Assembly (NCBI RefSeq): GCF_039523755.1
Contig: NZ_BAAAFX010000002.1
Span: 372,001-436,000 of the forward strand
Direction: 5' to 3'
Source: Tatumella terrea
GTDB taxonomy: Bacteria > Pseudomonadota > Gammaproteobacteria > Enterobacterales > Enterobacteriaceae
DNA length: 64,000 nt
Shown here: positions 18,309 through 26,225 of the stretch, piece after piece
Numbering within the stretch: the stretch's first letter is position 1
Layout: every line of letters begins with the position of its first letter
The notes under the pieces: generated by a model
Told to the model about the DNA's origin: nothing
What the model saw: only the letters and a program-made list of their open reading frames with translations
The model's database searches: none
Made by a program: the position numbers and the translations under genes

Positions 18309-18678
18309 AACATAAGTATCCTGACTAATAAAAAAACTATCCGCTGAAAAATGCCGCAGAGTGACGAATTATCTCAGGCAGATTAGACGAATTGTAGCCC
18401 AATAAAAAATAAAAACGCAGTTCTGTTATGACGTTATTATTTTCCGGCTGCGGTCTGCAGCCGTCTGAACATGGGTGACAGAGATCTTTGCCCGTGCACC
18501 GTAACAGGTCACGGGCAACCGGAGAAAAAGAAAACGATGACCGCAGTGTATTTTACGGCGTAACGACACGTTAAGCGTGATATTCCCCGGGGTATGTATC
18601 GTGTTTTTATATCTGAATGTAAAGGTAATTTACAGTCATTCGGCAGGAGTTATGCACTATGCGAGCCGGGGGGAATAA
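18309..18678. other. Gene-free stretch in the former guaC slot
   Basis: No open frame resembling guaC or any other gene is seen in these 370 bp, which are rather AT-rich on the coaE side. A standalone palindrome lies at 18488-18518: TTGCCCGTG pairs perfectly with CACGGGCAA around a 13-bp loop that itself contains ACC/GGT. It has no T-tract and its role is unknown. The coaE promoter should lie between 18309 and about 18450. Confidence 0.5.
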
Positions 18679-18944
18679 GCATTTATCGCTGCGCCTGGAT
18701 TCGACAAGCTCGCAATGAATCCGCCATATTCTGAAGACGGAGCCAAAGAGCATACGCTGACCGCTTTAAATCATCTGAATGAAAAAGGCACTATGGCCGC
18801 AGTCCTGCCAGTGGGTGATCAACCGGAAGCGTGGATAGGTGGTGAGTTCGTTGGTGTCCGGTCAGGCAAGAGTCCTCTGGTGAAGTTCAGGAGTCAGATA
18901 TCAGCGTCAGTGCATTTGTGCTTAAGCGTTCAGAAAAAGCTTAA
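18679..18944 (+). pseudogene. Truncated and frameshifted N6-adenine DNA methyltransferase remnant
   Basis: The frame FDKLAMNPPYSEDGAKEHT, then LTALNHLNEKG and MAAVLPVG, has the layout of the catalytic motif IV region (NPPY) of class I N6-adenine methyltransferases, followed by the usual helix and beta strand. The frame opens only at 18679, after a TAA, so motif I (SAM binding) and the N terminus are missing. Near 18885 the conserved reading jumps frame into ESDISVSAFVLKRSEKA, ending at TAA 18942-18944, the kind of C terminus seen in phage- and plasmid-type enzymes. It is therefore a dead fragment from mobile DNA. Confidence 0.6.
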
Positions 18945-19012
18945 TCACTCTGCGGGACAATGGGGAGAATAAGCAGTAACCTAATGAAAATTCGATTAAA
19001 AGAGAATTGTCT

Positions 19013-19668
19013 ATGGCATTAAAAACAATAGCCTTAACCATTGGCCTGGTAATGATTTCATTAAATGCATCAGCGACTTTACCACTTAATGACTCTCTGC
19101 TCGGGCAACCATTTGATGTCGTTGCAAACGGCAAAAAGGTCAGCATAAACACATGTCAGGATCTGATAAATCTGAGACAGCGTTCGGGAAAAATTACCGA
19201 CGTCCTGGCACATATTAACGACATGATGTGGCACGGGTTAATCGATGACATGACTGCCTGCCAGTTCGAAAACCAGCTCAGACTGATAAATGCTCATCCT
19301 GTGAAGGATTCAGCACTGACATTAAAAGAGATTGTACGTCATTTTCCGGCTAATTATTACCCAGCCCGAATCCTGCGGATTATCATCAAAACATCCATAA
19401 AAGCATTGAGCAGGCTTTTCCTGACATTCAGGTAACAGATGATACAGCCTCGACTGTTATGGATGGGGCAAATCTGCGTTTAATGGATCAAAAGACTTTT
19501 AAGACTAAAGACGGGGTTAAAATTAAGATTGTCAGTATTGGTGCAGGAGTGTCAGGGGGGACCTGGAGCACTAAACAAATATTTATCTTACAGAATACGG
19601 GCAATAAATTATGGAAAGTGACGCAATTTGACTATAACACAGTATTAAATCCCGTTACTTTACGATGA
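19013..19668 (+). pseudogene. Frameshifted secreted protein of unknown function
   Basis: The first part (ATG 19013, stop 19435) begins with a clear Sec signal peptide (MALKTIALTIGLVMISLNASA, cleavage after ASA, residues 1-21). The mature part has two cysteines, in NTCQD and MTACQFE. In the frame used by the downstream open frame (to TAA at 19668), the sequence reads continuously from about 19366: NPADYHQNIHKSIEQAFPD, then DGANLRLMDQKTFKTKDG, to the end. A one-base deletion or two-base insertion between about 19354 and 19435 would explain two halves of one gene of roughly 215 codons. The sequence is more AT-rich than its neighbours, suggesting acquired DNA. I do not recognise the family. Confidence 0.6.
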
Positions 19669-19887
19669 TTACTTTCCATCGGTTGCCGTTATTGCTGAAG
19701 AGTTTGCGTAACGTTGCCGTGAAGAAATTGAATGCTGCCCCGGTATCTGATCATCGAAAATATTTGCCCTGAACAAACTCATCAGATATCTCCACTGAGA
19801 AATAATATCAGCAGGTGATCACAGGCATAACCGTCGGGGGAGTGAATGACCTGTCTACGGGGATATAAAACAGGCGAGGTGTGCCGG
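19669..19887. other. Non-coding spacer before the hofC repeat array
   Basis: I see no supportable gene in these 219 bp. The left edge of the hofC-derived repeat array (linker type A, beginning near 19863) falls at its right end. Confidence 0.4.
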
Positions 19888-20402
19888 TTAAAATATCGCC
19901 TCACCCGGATTAAACATCGGCAGATACATACCGATGACAATACTGCCGGTAATCAGCCCCGTGATCAGTAATATCTCAGGCTCAATGCTGTTACTCAGAA
20001 GGTCGGTTTGTTGCCTGATGACCTGGCTTCGGGTATGAAAACAGGCATCGCGGGCTGATTAAAATATCGCCTCACCCGGATTAAACATCGGCAGATACAT
20101 ACCGATGACAATACTGCCGGTAATCAGCCCCGTGATCAGTAATATCGCAGGCTCAATGCTGTTACTCAGAAGGTCGGTTTGTTGTCTGATGACCTGGCTT
20201 CGGGTATATAAAACAGGCGAGGTGTGCCGGTTAAAATATCGCCTCACCCGGATTAAACATCGGCAGATACATACCGATGACAATGCTACCGGTCATCAGC
20301 CCCGTGATCAGTAACATCGCAGGCTCAATGATGTTACTCAGAAGGTCGGTTTGTTGTCTGATGACCTGGCTTCGGGTATATAAAACAGGCATCGCGGGCT
20401 GA
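19888..20402 (-). repeat. Three extra tandem copies of the hofC 3' end (171-172 bp each)
   Basis: Units begin, in plus-strand coordinates, at 19888, 20059 and 20231. The true hofC 3' end begins at 20403, giving periods of 171, 172 and 172 bp. On the minus strand each unit still reads in frame QQTDLLSN through LLITGL to YLPMFNPGEAIF and a stop, the last 40-odd codons of HofC, differing at only a few bases. The native gene has Leu (FNLGEAIF) where all three copies have Pro. Between units two linkers alternate: one ends GAGGTGTGCCGG (before 19888 and 20231), the other CATCGCGGGCTGA (before 20059 and 20403). The underlying duplication is therefore a dimer of about 344 bp. Confidence 0.9.
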
Positions 20403-21599
20403 TTAAAATATCGCCTCACCCAGATTAAACATTGGCAGATACATACCGATGACAATGCTGCCGGTAATCAGCCCCGTGATCAGTAACATCGCAGGCTCAA
20501 TGCTGTTACTCAGAAGATCGGTTTGTTGGCTGGCTTCAGTTTCAAACCACCGGGCCAGCCGCATAAAAACCACATCCAGGGTACCCGTTTGTTCCCCTGA
20601 GCGGGCCAGCAGGTAACATATCGGCGGGAAACCGGGCTGGTCATTCAGACCGGCCGAGAGAGGAAACCCCTGTTCAATATGATGACGCAGTGTGGTCAGT
20701 GCCTGTTGCCAGAAAGGTGTGGCAAACACATTCTCTGCTATCTGCAATCCTTCACTCAGGGGTAATCCGGAACGCTGGGTCAGTGCCAGAATATCGAAAA
20801 GTTGCGCCAGTATGGTAAATTGCCACAACCTGCCCGCTAACGGCAGACGTAATAAAAAACGCTGGCCTGCCAGTACCCGGGCCGGTTTTTTTTTGCATCT
20901 CATAACCCCGAAACACCCCGCCATCACCATCATCAGCACCAGCGGCAGGGAATGTAACAAAGACTGCGAAAAACCGATCAGACACCGCGTAAAAGCGGGC
21001 AGAGGGGTGTTAGCCGAACGATAGATAGCGGCAAACTCCGGTAAAATCCACAGTAACATCCCGAGGCTTATCACCGCGGCCAGCAGAAGAACAAACAGCG
21101 GATATCTCAGTGCCTTAATAAGCTGCTGCTTCAGCTGTCGTTGTTTTTGCTGCTGTGCCGCCAGATTTTTACAACAATATTCCAGCTGGCCGGTCTGTTC
21201 GCCGGTTCGTATCATCGCTATGCAGAGGGGTGGAAAAATGCCAGGCCAGTGACTGAGTGCCGACGAAAAGCTGATCCCTGACAGGATTTGCTGCTGTAAT
21301 TGTTCCAGTAACGATCGCCATGCCTTCGCCGGATGCCCGCCTGCCAACAGAAGCAAGCCTTCTGACAGCGGCAGTCCTGCCTGAAGTAACATGCCTGTCT
21401 GGCTGAAGAAGACAATCCGCTCCTGACGCAGCCAGTAGCGCGATGAATAACACTTTTTTCGGGTGATTTTCAGCGGGAGTAAGCCCTGACGAAACATCAT
21501 CTCCTGTAACTGACGGGGGTTATCTGCCAGCATGTCGCCCTGGCAATGAAGTCCGTCAGGATCGATAGCCTGCCAGTGAAACAGACAGTAATTACTCAT
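20403..21599 (-). CDS. hofC: HofC, GspF/PilC-type pilus assembly membrane protein
   Basis: This is the polytopic inner-membrane platform protein of the chromosomal type IV pilus system. From the ATG at 21599 (MSNYCLFHWQA), which overlaps hofB by 8 bp, it has 398 residues (E. coli 400). An upstream in-frame start at 21659 would add unconserved residues. Two T2SS-F domains are visible, each with the SG(E/T)QTG hallmark (IRTGEQTGQLEYCC near residue 150 and LARSGEQTGTLDVVF near residue 330), and three hydrophobic segments, the last near the C terminus (LLITGLITGSIVIGMYLP). Three duplicated copies of its 3' end follow the stop codon. Confidence 0.93.
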   Translation of the reverse strand: MSNYCLFHWQAIDPDGLHCQGDMLADNPRQLQEMMFRQGLLPLKITRKKCYSSRYWLRQERIVFFSQTGMLLQAGLPLSEGLLLLAGGHPAKAWRSLLEQLQQQILSGISFSSALSHWPGIFPPLCIAMIRTGEQTGQLEYCCKNLAAQQQKQRQLKQQLIKALRYPLFVLLLAAVISLGMLLWILPEFAAIYRSANTPLPAFTRCLIGFSQSLLHSLPLVLMMVMAGCFGVMRCKKKPARVLAGQRFLLRLPLAGRLWQFTILAQLFDILALTQRSGLPLSEGLQIAENVFATPFWQQALTTLRHHIEQGFPLSAGLNDQPGFPPICYLLARSGEQTGTLDVVFMRLARWFETEASQQTDLLSNSIEPAMLLITGLITGSIVIGMYLPMFNLGEAIF

Positions 21600-22980
21600 C
21601 GCTTCCCCCGGTAACACGCAGTACCTCGGCCCAGGAGGTCTCAGCGCGGCTGACAGCATTCAGTCCGGATACGAATAGCGGCTGCATGCCCTGCCGGGAG
21701 GCAATCACTTTTAATTCCTGAGAGGAAACATTGGCAGCGATGGCCTGGTGCAAATCCCCCGTCACGGCCAGTATTTCAAAAATAGCGAAGCGACCATAAT
21801 AGCCGCCAAAGCAATGGTCACATCCCCCTGCCAGCCAGTGAGGAATGGCGGGACGCTGCAGGCCGGGCGGACAGGGCAGTTTGTCGTCTGCCAGGCGACG
21901 ACAATGCCGGCAAAGCCTGCGAACCAGCCGCTGGGCGATGACTAAACGCAGGGATGCTGCCAGCAGATACCCGGCAATCCCCATCTGGCGCAAACGGGTC
22001 ACGGCTTCCGGGGTCGAATTCGTGTGCAGTGTGGAGAACACCAGATGACCGGTCTGAGCTGCTTTCACGGCAATGTCTGCCGTTTCGTTATCCCTGATTT
22101 CTCCGATCATAATGACATCCGGGTCCTGGCGAAGCAGTGCCCGCAGAATACGGGCAAAGTCCAGCCCGGCCCGGGTATTGATTTGTGTCTGATTAATGCC
22201 GGGCAGAGTCATTTCTATCGGGTCTTCCACCGTGGAGAGGTTTTTATCCGGAGTATTTAAGGTATTCAGCAGGCTATACAGGGTAAAGGTTTTACCACTG
22301 CCTGTCGGCCCGGTGACCAGGATCATGCCCTGCGGTTGCTGTAATACGGCCAGTAACTGAGCCAGTGCCTCTGGATCCAGCCCCAGCTCTGCCGGTGTCA
22401 GGGCGGTGGACAGCGTCTGCAGACGCCTGAGCACGACTTTCTCTCCGAATTGTGTTGGCAGGGTCGACAGGCGGAAGCTCTGCCGCTCACCGCCACTTTC
22501 ACCGCTAAGCTGACCATCCTGAGGCAGGCGGTTTTCAGCAATATCCACCCCGGCCAGAATTTTAAATCGGGCAATCAGTGAGTTCGCCGGGCAGGGCAGG
22601 GCGAGCGGGCAGGGGGTTAGAATACCGTCGATTCTCAGACGGGCCCGTATCCCTTGCGGCGTCGGTTCAATATGAATATCAGAAGCCCGCAAACGGACCG
22701 CCAGATCAAGCAGTTGTCCGGCAAGCTCCGGTATATTACCGCTCTCAGGGGGGCCGGCGGCGGGAGGGGATGGCGCAGAGTCTGGCTGCTGACGGAAAGC
22801 TTCAATACGGGCTAACGGCCAGAATTCGAAACTGACTTGTCGCTGGCTGGTAAAGCGCAAGGATTCGATCATCTCTTCTGCTGGCAGCGCCGTGACTGCC
22901 AGCCTGAGCTGCGTGGCGTCCAGTGACAGGATGCAGGCGGGGATCAGCCGGCATAAATTATCCAGCGAGGGTGGGATCAT
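21592..22980 (-). CDS. hofB: HofB, GspE/PilB-type pilus assembly ATPase
   Basis: This is the cytoplasmic hexameric ATPase that powers pilus subunit assembly. It has 462 residues (E. coli 461). The N-terminal domain is followed by DIHIEPTPQG, Walker A GPTGSGKTFT near residue 225, the Asp box LSTVEDPIE, Walker B DPDVIMIGEIRD, the His box HTNST, and a zinc-binding CRHCRR...CDHC element near residues 360-395. It overlaps ppdD by 4 bp and hofC by 8 bp. All the catalytic elements are intact. Confidence 0.94.
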   Translation of the reverse strand: MIPPSLDNLCRLIPACILSLDATQLRLAVTALPAEEMIESLRFTSQRQVSFEFWPLARIEAFRQQPDSAPSPPAAGPPESGNIPELAGQLLDLAVRLRASDIHIEPTPQGIRARLRIDGILTPCPLALPCPANSLIARFKILAGVDIAENRLPQDGQLSGESGGERQSFRLSTLPTQFGEKVVLRRLQTLSTALTPAELGLDPEALAQLLAVLQQPQGMILVTGPTGSGKTFTLYSLLNTLNTPDKNLSTVEDPIEMTLPGINQTQINTRAGLDFARILRALLRQDPDVIMIGEIRDNETADIAVKAAQTGHLVFSTLHTNSTPEAVTRLRQMGIAGYLLAASLRLVIAQRLVRRLCRHCRRLADDKLPCPPGLQRPAIPHWLAGGCDHCFGGYYGRFAIFEILAVTGDLHQAIAANVSSQELKVIASRQGMQPLFVSGLNAVSRAETSWAEVLRVTGGSDE

Positions 22981-23423
22981 AGCTCCTCCTGCTCATCAGC
23001 AAACCTGAATTGTGATCGGCAATTGTTGAGCAACAGCCGGTTGTCACTCAGGCATCGCCTGGTCCAGGAAAACTCACCCTCCTGTGCATTCCAGTGGGGG
23101 AGCAGTTCGACCGTTAAACCTTTCAACGTCTCGCTGCCGGTGAGTGTCATTTTACCGTCGCTGACCTGCAGGCGTGCGGTGTAACGGGACCCTTTTACTG
23201 CGGGGATACCGAAAGTTTCTGCATTGCACCCCTGGCTGGTTCCTTTCTCCATACTGCACAATTCAATCGCGGTTTTATACGGCAGCATGAGTTGCAACAT
23301 ATCGGTAATAGCGGCTTTTTGCAGGTAGTTCTGGTACGCCGGTAACCCGATAGCACTGAGGATGGCGATAATAGCGATGACGATCATCAGCTCAATCAGG
23401 GTAAAACCTTGCTGTTTTTTCAT
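22977..23423 (-). CDS. ppdD: PpdD, type IV major prepilin
   Basis: PpdD is the major pilin of the enterobacterial type IV pilus. From the ATG at 23423 it has 148 residues with the class III signal MKKQQGFTLIELMIV: a short basic leader, cleavage after Gly6, N-methylated Phe, and Glu5 of the mature protein. Four cysteines (SMEKGTSQGC, RRCLS, NNCRS) give the usual disulfides. An in-frame upstream start at 23462 is rejected, because it would place 13 residues before the leader. It forms an operon with hofB and hofC. The prepilin peptidase and minor pilins are not in the window. Confidence 0.95.
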   Translation of the reverse strand: MKKQQGFTLIELMIVIAIIAILSAIGLPAYQNYLQKAAITDMLQLMLPYKTAIELCSMEKGTSQGCNAETFGIPAVKGSRYTARLQVSDGKMTLTGSETLKGLTVELLPHWNAQEGEFSWTRRCLSDNRLLLNNCRSQFRFADEQEEL

Positions 23424-23591
23424 AGTCACTCTCCTTGCGATAAGCAAAGAAGAGTAAGACATTATGCTGGCGGGATGAGGGGCTGCTTACCGGCACTCAG
23501 GAAGCGGCATCCGGCATTTTATTCGTTTTTTCATCGCAGGCAGGCAAAGATGCGGGCCACTATCCGTCATACAGAAACCGGCCCGGAAAGG

Positions 23592-24503
23592 TTATGCGCT
23601 GACAGGTAAAAACTGCAGAGAGATATCCAGAGGCTGTGGCCGGCTCAGGAGTGCACTGGCAGCAAGGTAATCTGCACCGGTCTGTGAAAGCGCCGGCAGA
23701 TGCTGACAGGCATTTTGTCCGCCGATGACCAGCATCGGTAACACCTGTTGTCTGTGACGTTCAGCGACCGCCGCATTGATTTCCGGTAGCGTGAAATTAT
23801 GCAGCAGGATAAGGTCCGCCCCGGCGACCAGGGCCTGTGAGAATTGCGTCAGGGAGGTCACTGTGACTTCCACCGGGCGGTCGGGATCAATCCAGCGGGC
23901 ATTTTCTATCGCCGAAACCACGGAGCCACAGGCGATAATATGGTTTTCGTTAATGGGGATCAGGTCGCTCAGGTCCAGCCGCTGTGTCGTGTGATCACCG
24001 CAGAGCCGCGCATATTTGACTGCGTTACTGACCCCGGGCTGAGTATTCAGGGAATCAATCACGCGGAATGACGTCTCCGCGAGCTGACTCAGACTGTGGC
24101 TAAAGCGGGTTGAAATTCCGGATAATGTCTGTAAAAAATGCAGAAGCGTCGTTTCTGCACTGAGCAATACGCTGGCGGGGCCGCTCAGGGTGGCCAGGAT
24201 TTGCCCCTGATGGATAGCCCCGGCATCGCTGGTATGCCACTGCAACGTTATGTCAGGGCTCATCTGCTGAAGCACCGTCTCTGCCCAGGCTTTACCGCAG
24301 AAGATACCGTCCTGATGACTGATGAGCTGAGCCTGACTGCGCTGCGTTTCGCTGACCAGGCGTGTCACCAGCGGATGGTCCGGGTGCTGCCGGCCGGCCG
24401 GCGCATTTTGTAATGCCTGCTTAACGAGCGCCGGTATGTCGTTGCTGACGCGTTCGAGTAGCTGTCGTTTGCAGTGTTCTGAGGCAGTATGGCTTACGGG
24501 CAT
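23592..24503 (-). CDS. nadC: NadC-family protein lacking most catalytic residues
   Basis: Position and overall sequence identify quinolinate phosphoribosyltransferase, which makes nicotinate mononucleotide. From the ATG at 24503 (AAGGAG upstream; MPV..RQLLERV aligns with the E. coli start) it has 303 residues with no stops. The conserved site is largely gone. The GERT arginine is Thr118, the TRKT Arg and Lys are Leu152 and Asn153, the NHR histidine is Gln174 (Arg175 remains), the IKENH lysine is Asn185, the EVEV glutamate is Thr214 and the LDNF aspartate is His235. Fold segments (QTLSG, LSD, ENHI, ALVAGAD) persist. Residue roles follow the known NadC structures. It is either a pseudoenzyme or a recently decayed gene. 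Earlier in-frame starts at 24557 and 24593 exist but lack support. Confidence 0.88.
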   Translation of the reverse strand: MPVSHTASEHCKRQLLERVSNDIPALVKQALQNAPAGRQHPDHPLVTRLVSETQRSQAQLISHQDGIFCGKAWAETVLQQMSPDITLQWHTSDAGAIHQGQILATLSGPASVLLSAETTLLHFLQTLSGISTRFSHSLSQLAETSFRVIDSLNTQPGVSNAVKYARLCGDHTTQRLDLSDLIPINENHIIACGSVVSAIENARWIDPDRPVEVTVTSLTQFSQALVAGADLILLHNFTLPEINAAVAERHRQQVLPMLVIGGQNACQHLPALSQTGADYLAASALLSRPQPLDISLQFLPVSA

Positions 24504-24706
24504 GGGGCTGTTTGCTCCTTTAGTCACAGGAGTAAATACTGTAGCCTGAAGTGTCATGACTCTCCAGCCGAATAGCGTAACCAGTTGAGTCATCAGGCCT
24601 GCCGGGGGAACCCGTCAGCCTGAGAGTCACTGGTACCTGACCCGGAGAAGCAATATCATGATAACTCTTATGTTATTCTCGACCTTATGCAGGGAAACAT
24701 GACCAT

Positions 24707-25276
24707 ATGAAACTTGAATCTGGCTGGCTGACAACGGCAAGAAAAGTCCCTTCAGCGCATTTTAACGAGCGCCCTGAGGAGGTGTCACCCTGGCTACTGG
24801 TGATCCATAATATCAGCCTGCCGCCGGGAAAATTTGGCGGACCCTGGATAGACCAGCTCTTTACCGGCACCCTTAATCCCGACGATGACCCCTATTTTGA
24901 AGGGATAGCGGCGCTGAAAGTCGCTGCACATTGCCTTATCCGACGCGATGGTGAAATTGTGCAATACGTGGCTTTTGATAAGCGGGCCTGGCATGCAGGA
25001 CAGTCCTCGTATCACGGGCAGGACAATTGTAATGATTTTTCTATCGGTATTGAGCTGGAGGGCACGGATACCCTGGCGTATACCGGGCAGCAATACGCTT
25101 CTCTGTGTCAGATAACGCGTCTTCTGATGCAACATTATCCGATAAACACTGACGATATTACCGGGCACAGTGATATAGCCCCCGGACGTAAGACGGACCC
25201 CGGCGAGGCATTTGACTGGCAGTATTACCGGCAACAACTGCAGGCGATAACCGGCGAGCAGGCCGGACTGAAATGA
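24707..25276 (+). CDS. ampD: AmpD, 1,6-anhydro-MurNAc-L-alanine amidase
   Basis: This cytosolic zinc amidase cleaves anhydro-muropeptides during peptidoglycan recycling and thereby represses ampC induction where AmpR is present. It has 189 residues. The zinc ligands are visible: His34 in LLVIHN, and the histidine and aspartate of GHSDIAPGRKTDPG. Glu in the GIELEG segment is also conserved. It is divergent from nadC and 17 bp upstream of ampE, with which it forms an operon. Confidence 0.96.
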   Translation: MKLESGWLTTARKVPSAHFNERPEEVSPWLLVIHNISLPPGKFGGPWIDQLFTGTLNPDDDPYFEGIAALKVAAHCLIRRDGEIVQYVAFDKRAWHAGQSSYHGQDNCNDFSIGIELEGTDTLAYTGQQYASLCQITRLLMQHYPINTDDITGHSDIAPGRKTDPGEAFDWQYYRQQLQAITGEQAGLK

Positions 25277-25293
25277 AATAAGGGCTGGAAAGA

Positions 25294-26148
25294 ATGACGT
25301 TATTTACATTGTTACTGGTGTTAGGCTGGGAGCGGTTATTTAAATTCGGTGAACACTGGCAACTGGAGCACCGGTTACGGCCGGTTTTCCGTGGCCAGAC
25401 ACACTTCTCGATGATTCGTACGACCGGTATGGCGATTCTGGCGATGCTGATCACGCTGGTACTGGTGTTAAGCCTGCGGGGGTTATTCTTCGGTGTGCCA
25501 TCGTTACTGTTGTGGGTCGTGGTCGGGGTACTCTGTATCGGCGCCGGGGTCACGCGTCTGCACTATCATGCCTACCTGAAATCGGCCAGCGTCGATGATC
25601 AGGCGGCCCATCAGGCGATGGCTGAAGAGTTGAGTCAGATCCATGGGTTGCCGGACACCGCAAATGAGCGGGTGTATCTGCGTGAATTACAGAATGCCCT
25701 GCTGTGGATTAACTACCGCTTCTACCTTGCGCCGCTGTTCTGGTTCGTGGTCGGGGGACCGTGGGGGCCGGTAACTCTGGTCGGATATGCCTTCTTACGT
25801 GCCTGGCAAGGCTGGCTGGCGGCTCACCAGACGGCGGCTGAACGTGAGCAGTCCGGCGTGGAGAAATTACTCTTTGTGCTGGATTGGATCCCTGTACGCC
25901 TTGCCGGTGTGGCTTATGCGCTGTTAGGGCATGGCGAAAAAGCCTTACCCGCCTGGTGGAAATTTCTCAGAGATGTACGACATACCCCGTATCAGGTCCT
26001 GACCCGTCTGGCACAGTTTTCTCTGGAACGGGACCCCTGTACGGATAAAGTAGAAAAACCCCGTATGGCGGTAGCGCTGGCGAAACGCATCACCCTGGTG
26101 CTGGTGGTGGTGGTAGCGCTACTGACCATTACCGGCACACTGCTCTGA
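25294..26148 (+). CDS. ampE: AmpE, inner-membrane protein linked to beta-lactam sensing
   Basis: This is a membrane protein of unclear biochemical role, encoded with ampD throughout the enterobacteria. It has 284 residues, the same as E. coli. It begins MTLFTLLLVLGWERLFKFGEHWQLEHR, a family hallmark (residues 1-27). Four hydrophobic stretches are seen, at about residues 45-65, 67-85, 145-165 and 265-282. A bidirectional terminator separates it from the convergent aroP. Confidence 0.94.
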   Translation: MTLFTLLLVLGWERLFKFGEHWQLEHRLRPVFRGQTHFSMIRTTGMAILAMLITLVLVLSLRGLFFGVPSLLLWVVVGVLCIGAGVTRLHYHAYLKSASVDDQAAHQAMAEELSQIHGLPDTANERVYLRELQNALLWINYRFYLAPLFWFVVGGPWGPVTLVGYAFLRAWQGWLAAHQTAAEREQSGVEKLLFVLDWIPVRLAGVAYALLGHGEKALPAWWKFLRDVRHTPYQVLTRLAQFSLERDPCTDKVEKPRMAVALAKRITLVLVVVVALLTITGTLL

Positions 26149-26170
26149 CCGGACACTGAGGATAAACAAC

Positions 26171-26209
26171 AAGGGCGCAGTCAGATCTCTCTGAGCTGCG
26201 CCCTTTTTT
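26171..26209. terminator. Bidirectional terminator between ampE and aroP
   Basis: AAGGGCGCAG pairs with CTGCGCCCTT around a short loop, followed by a T-run on the plus side and a short A-run on the other. It serves both convergent genes. Confidence 0.85.
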
Positions 26210-26225
26210 ATGGCTGCATGAATGA

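Noticed and set aside
19863..20530. A pilus shufflon (invertible segments)
   Set aside because: All units are in the same orientation, no inverted recombination sites or recombinase gene are seen, and the repeats derive from hofC, not a pilus adhesin.
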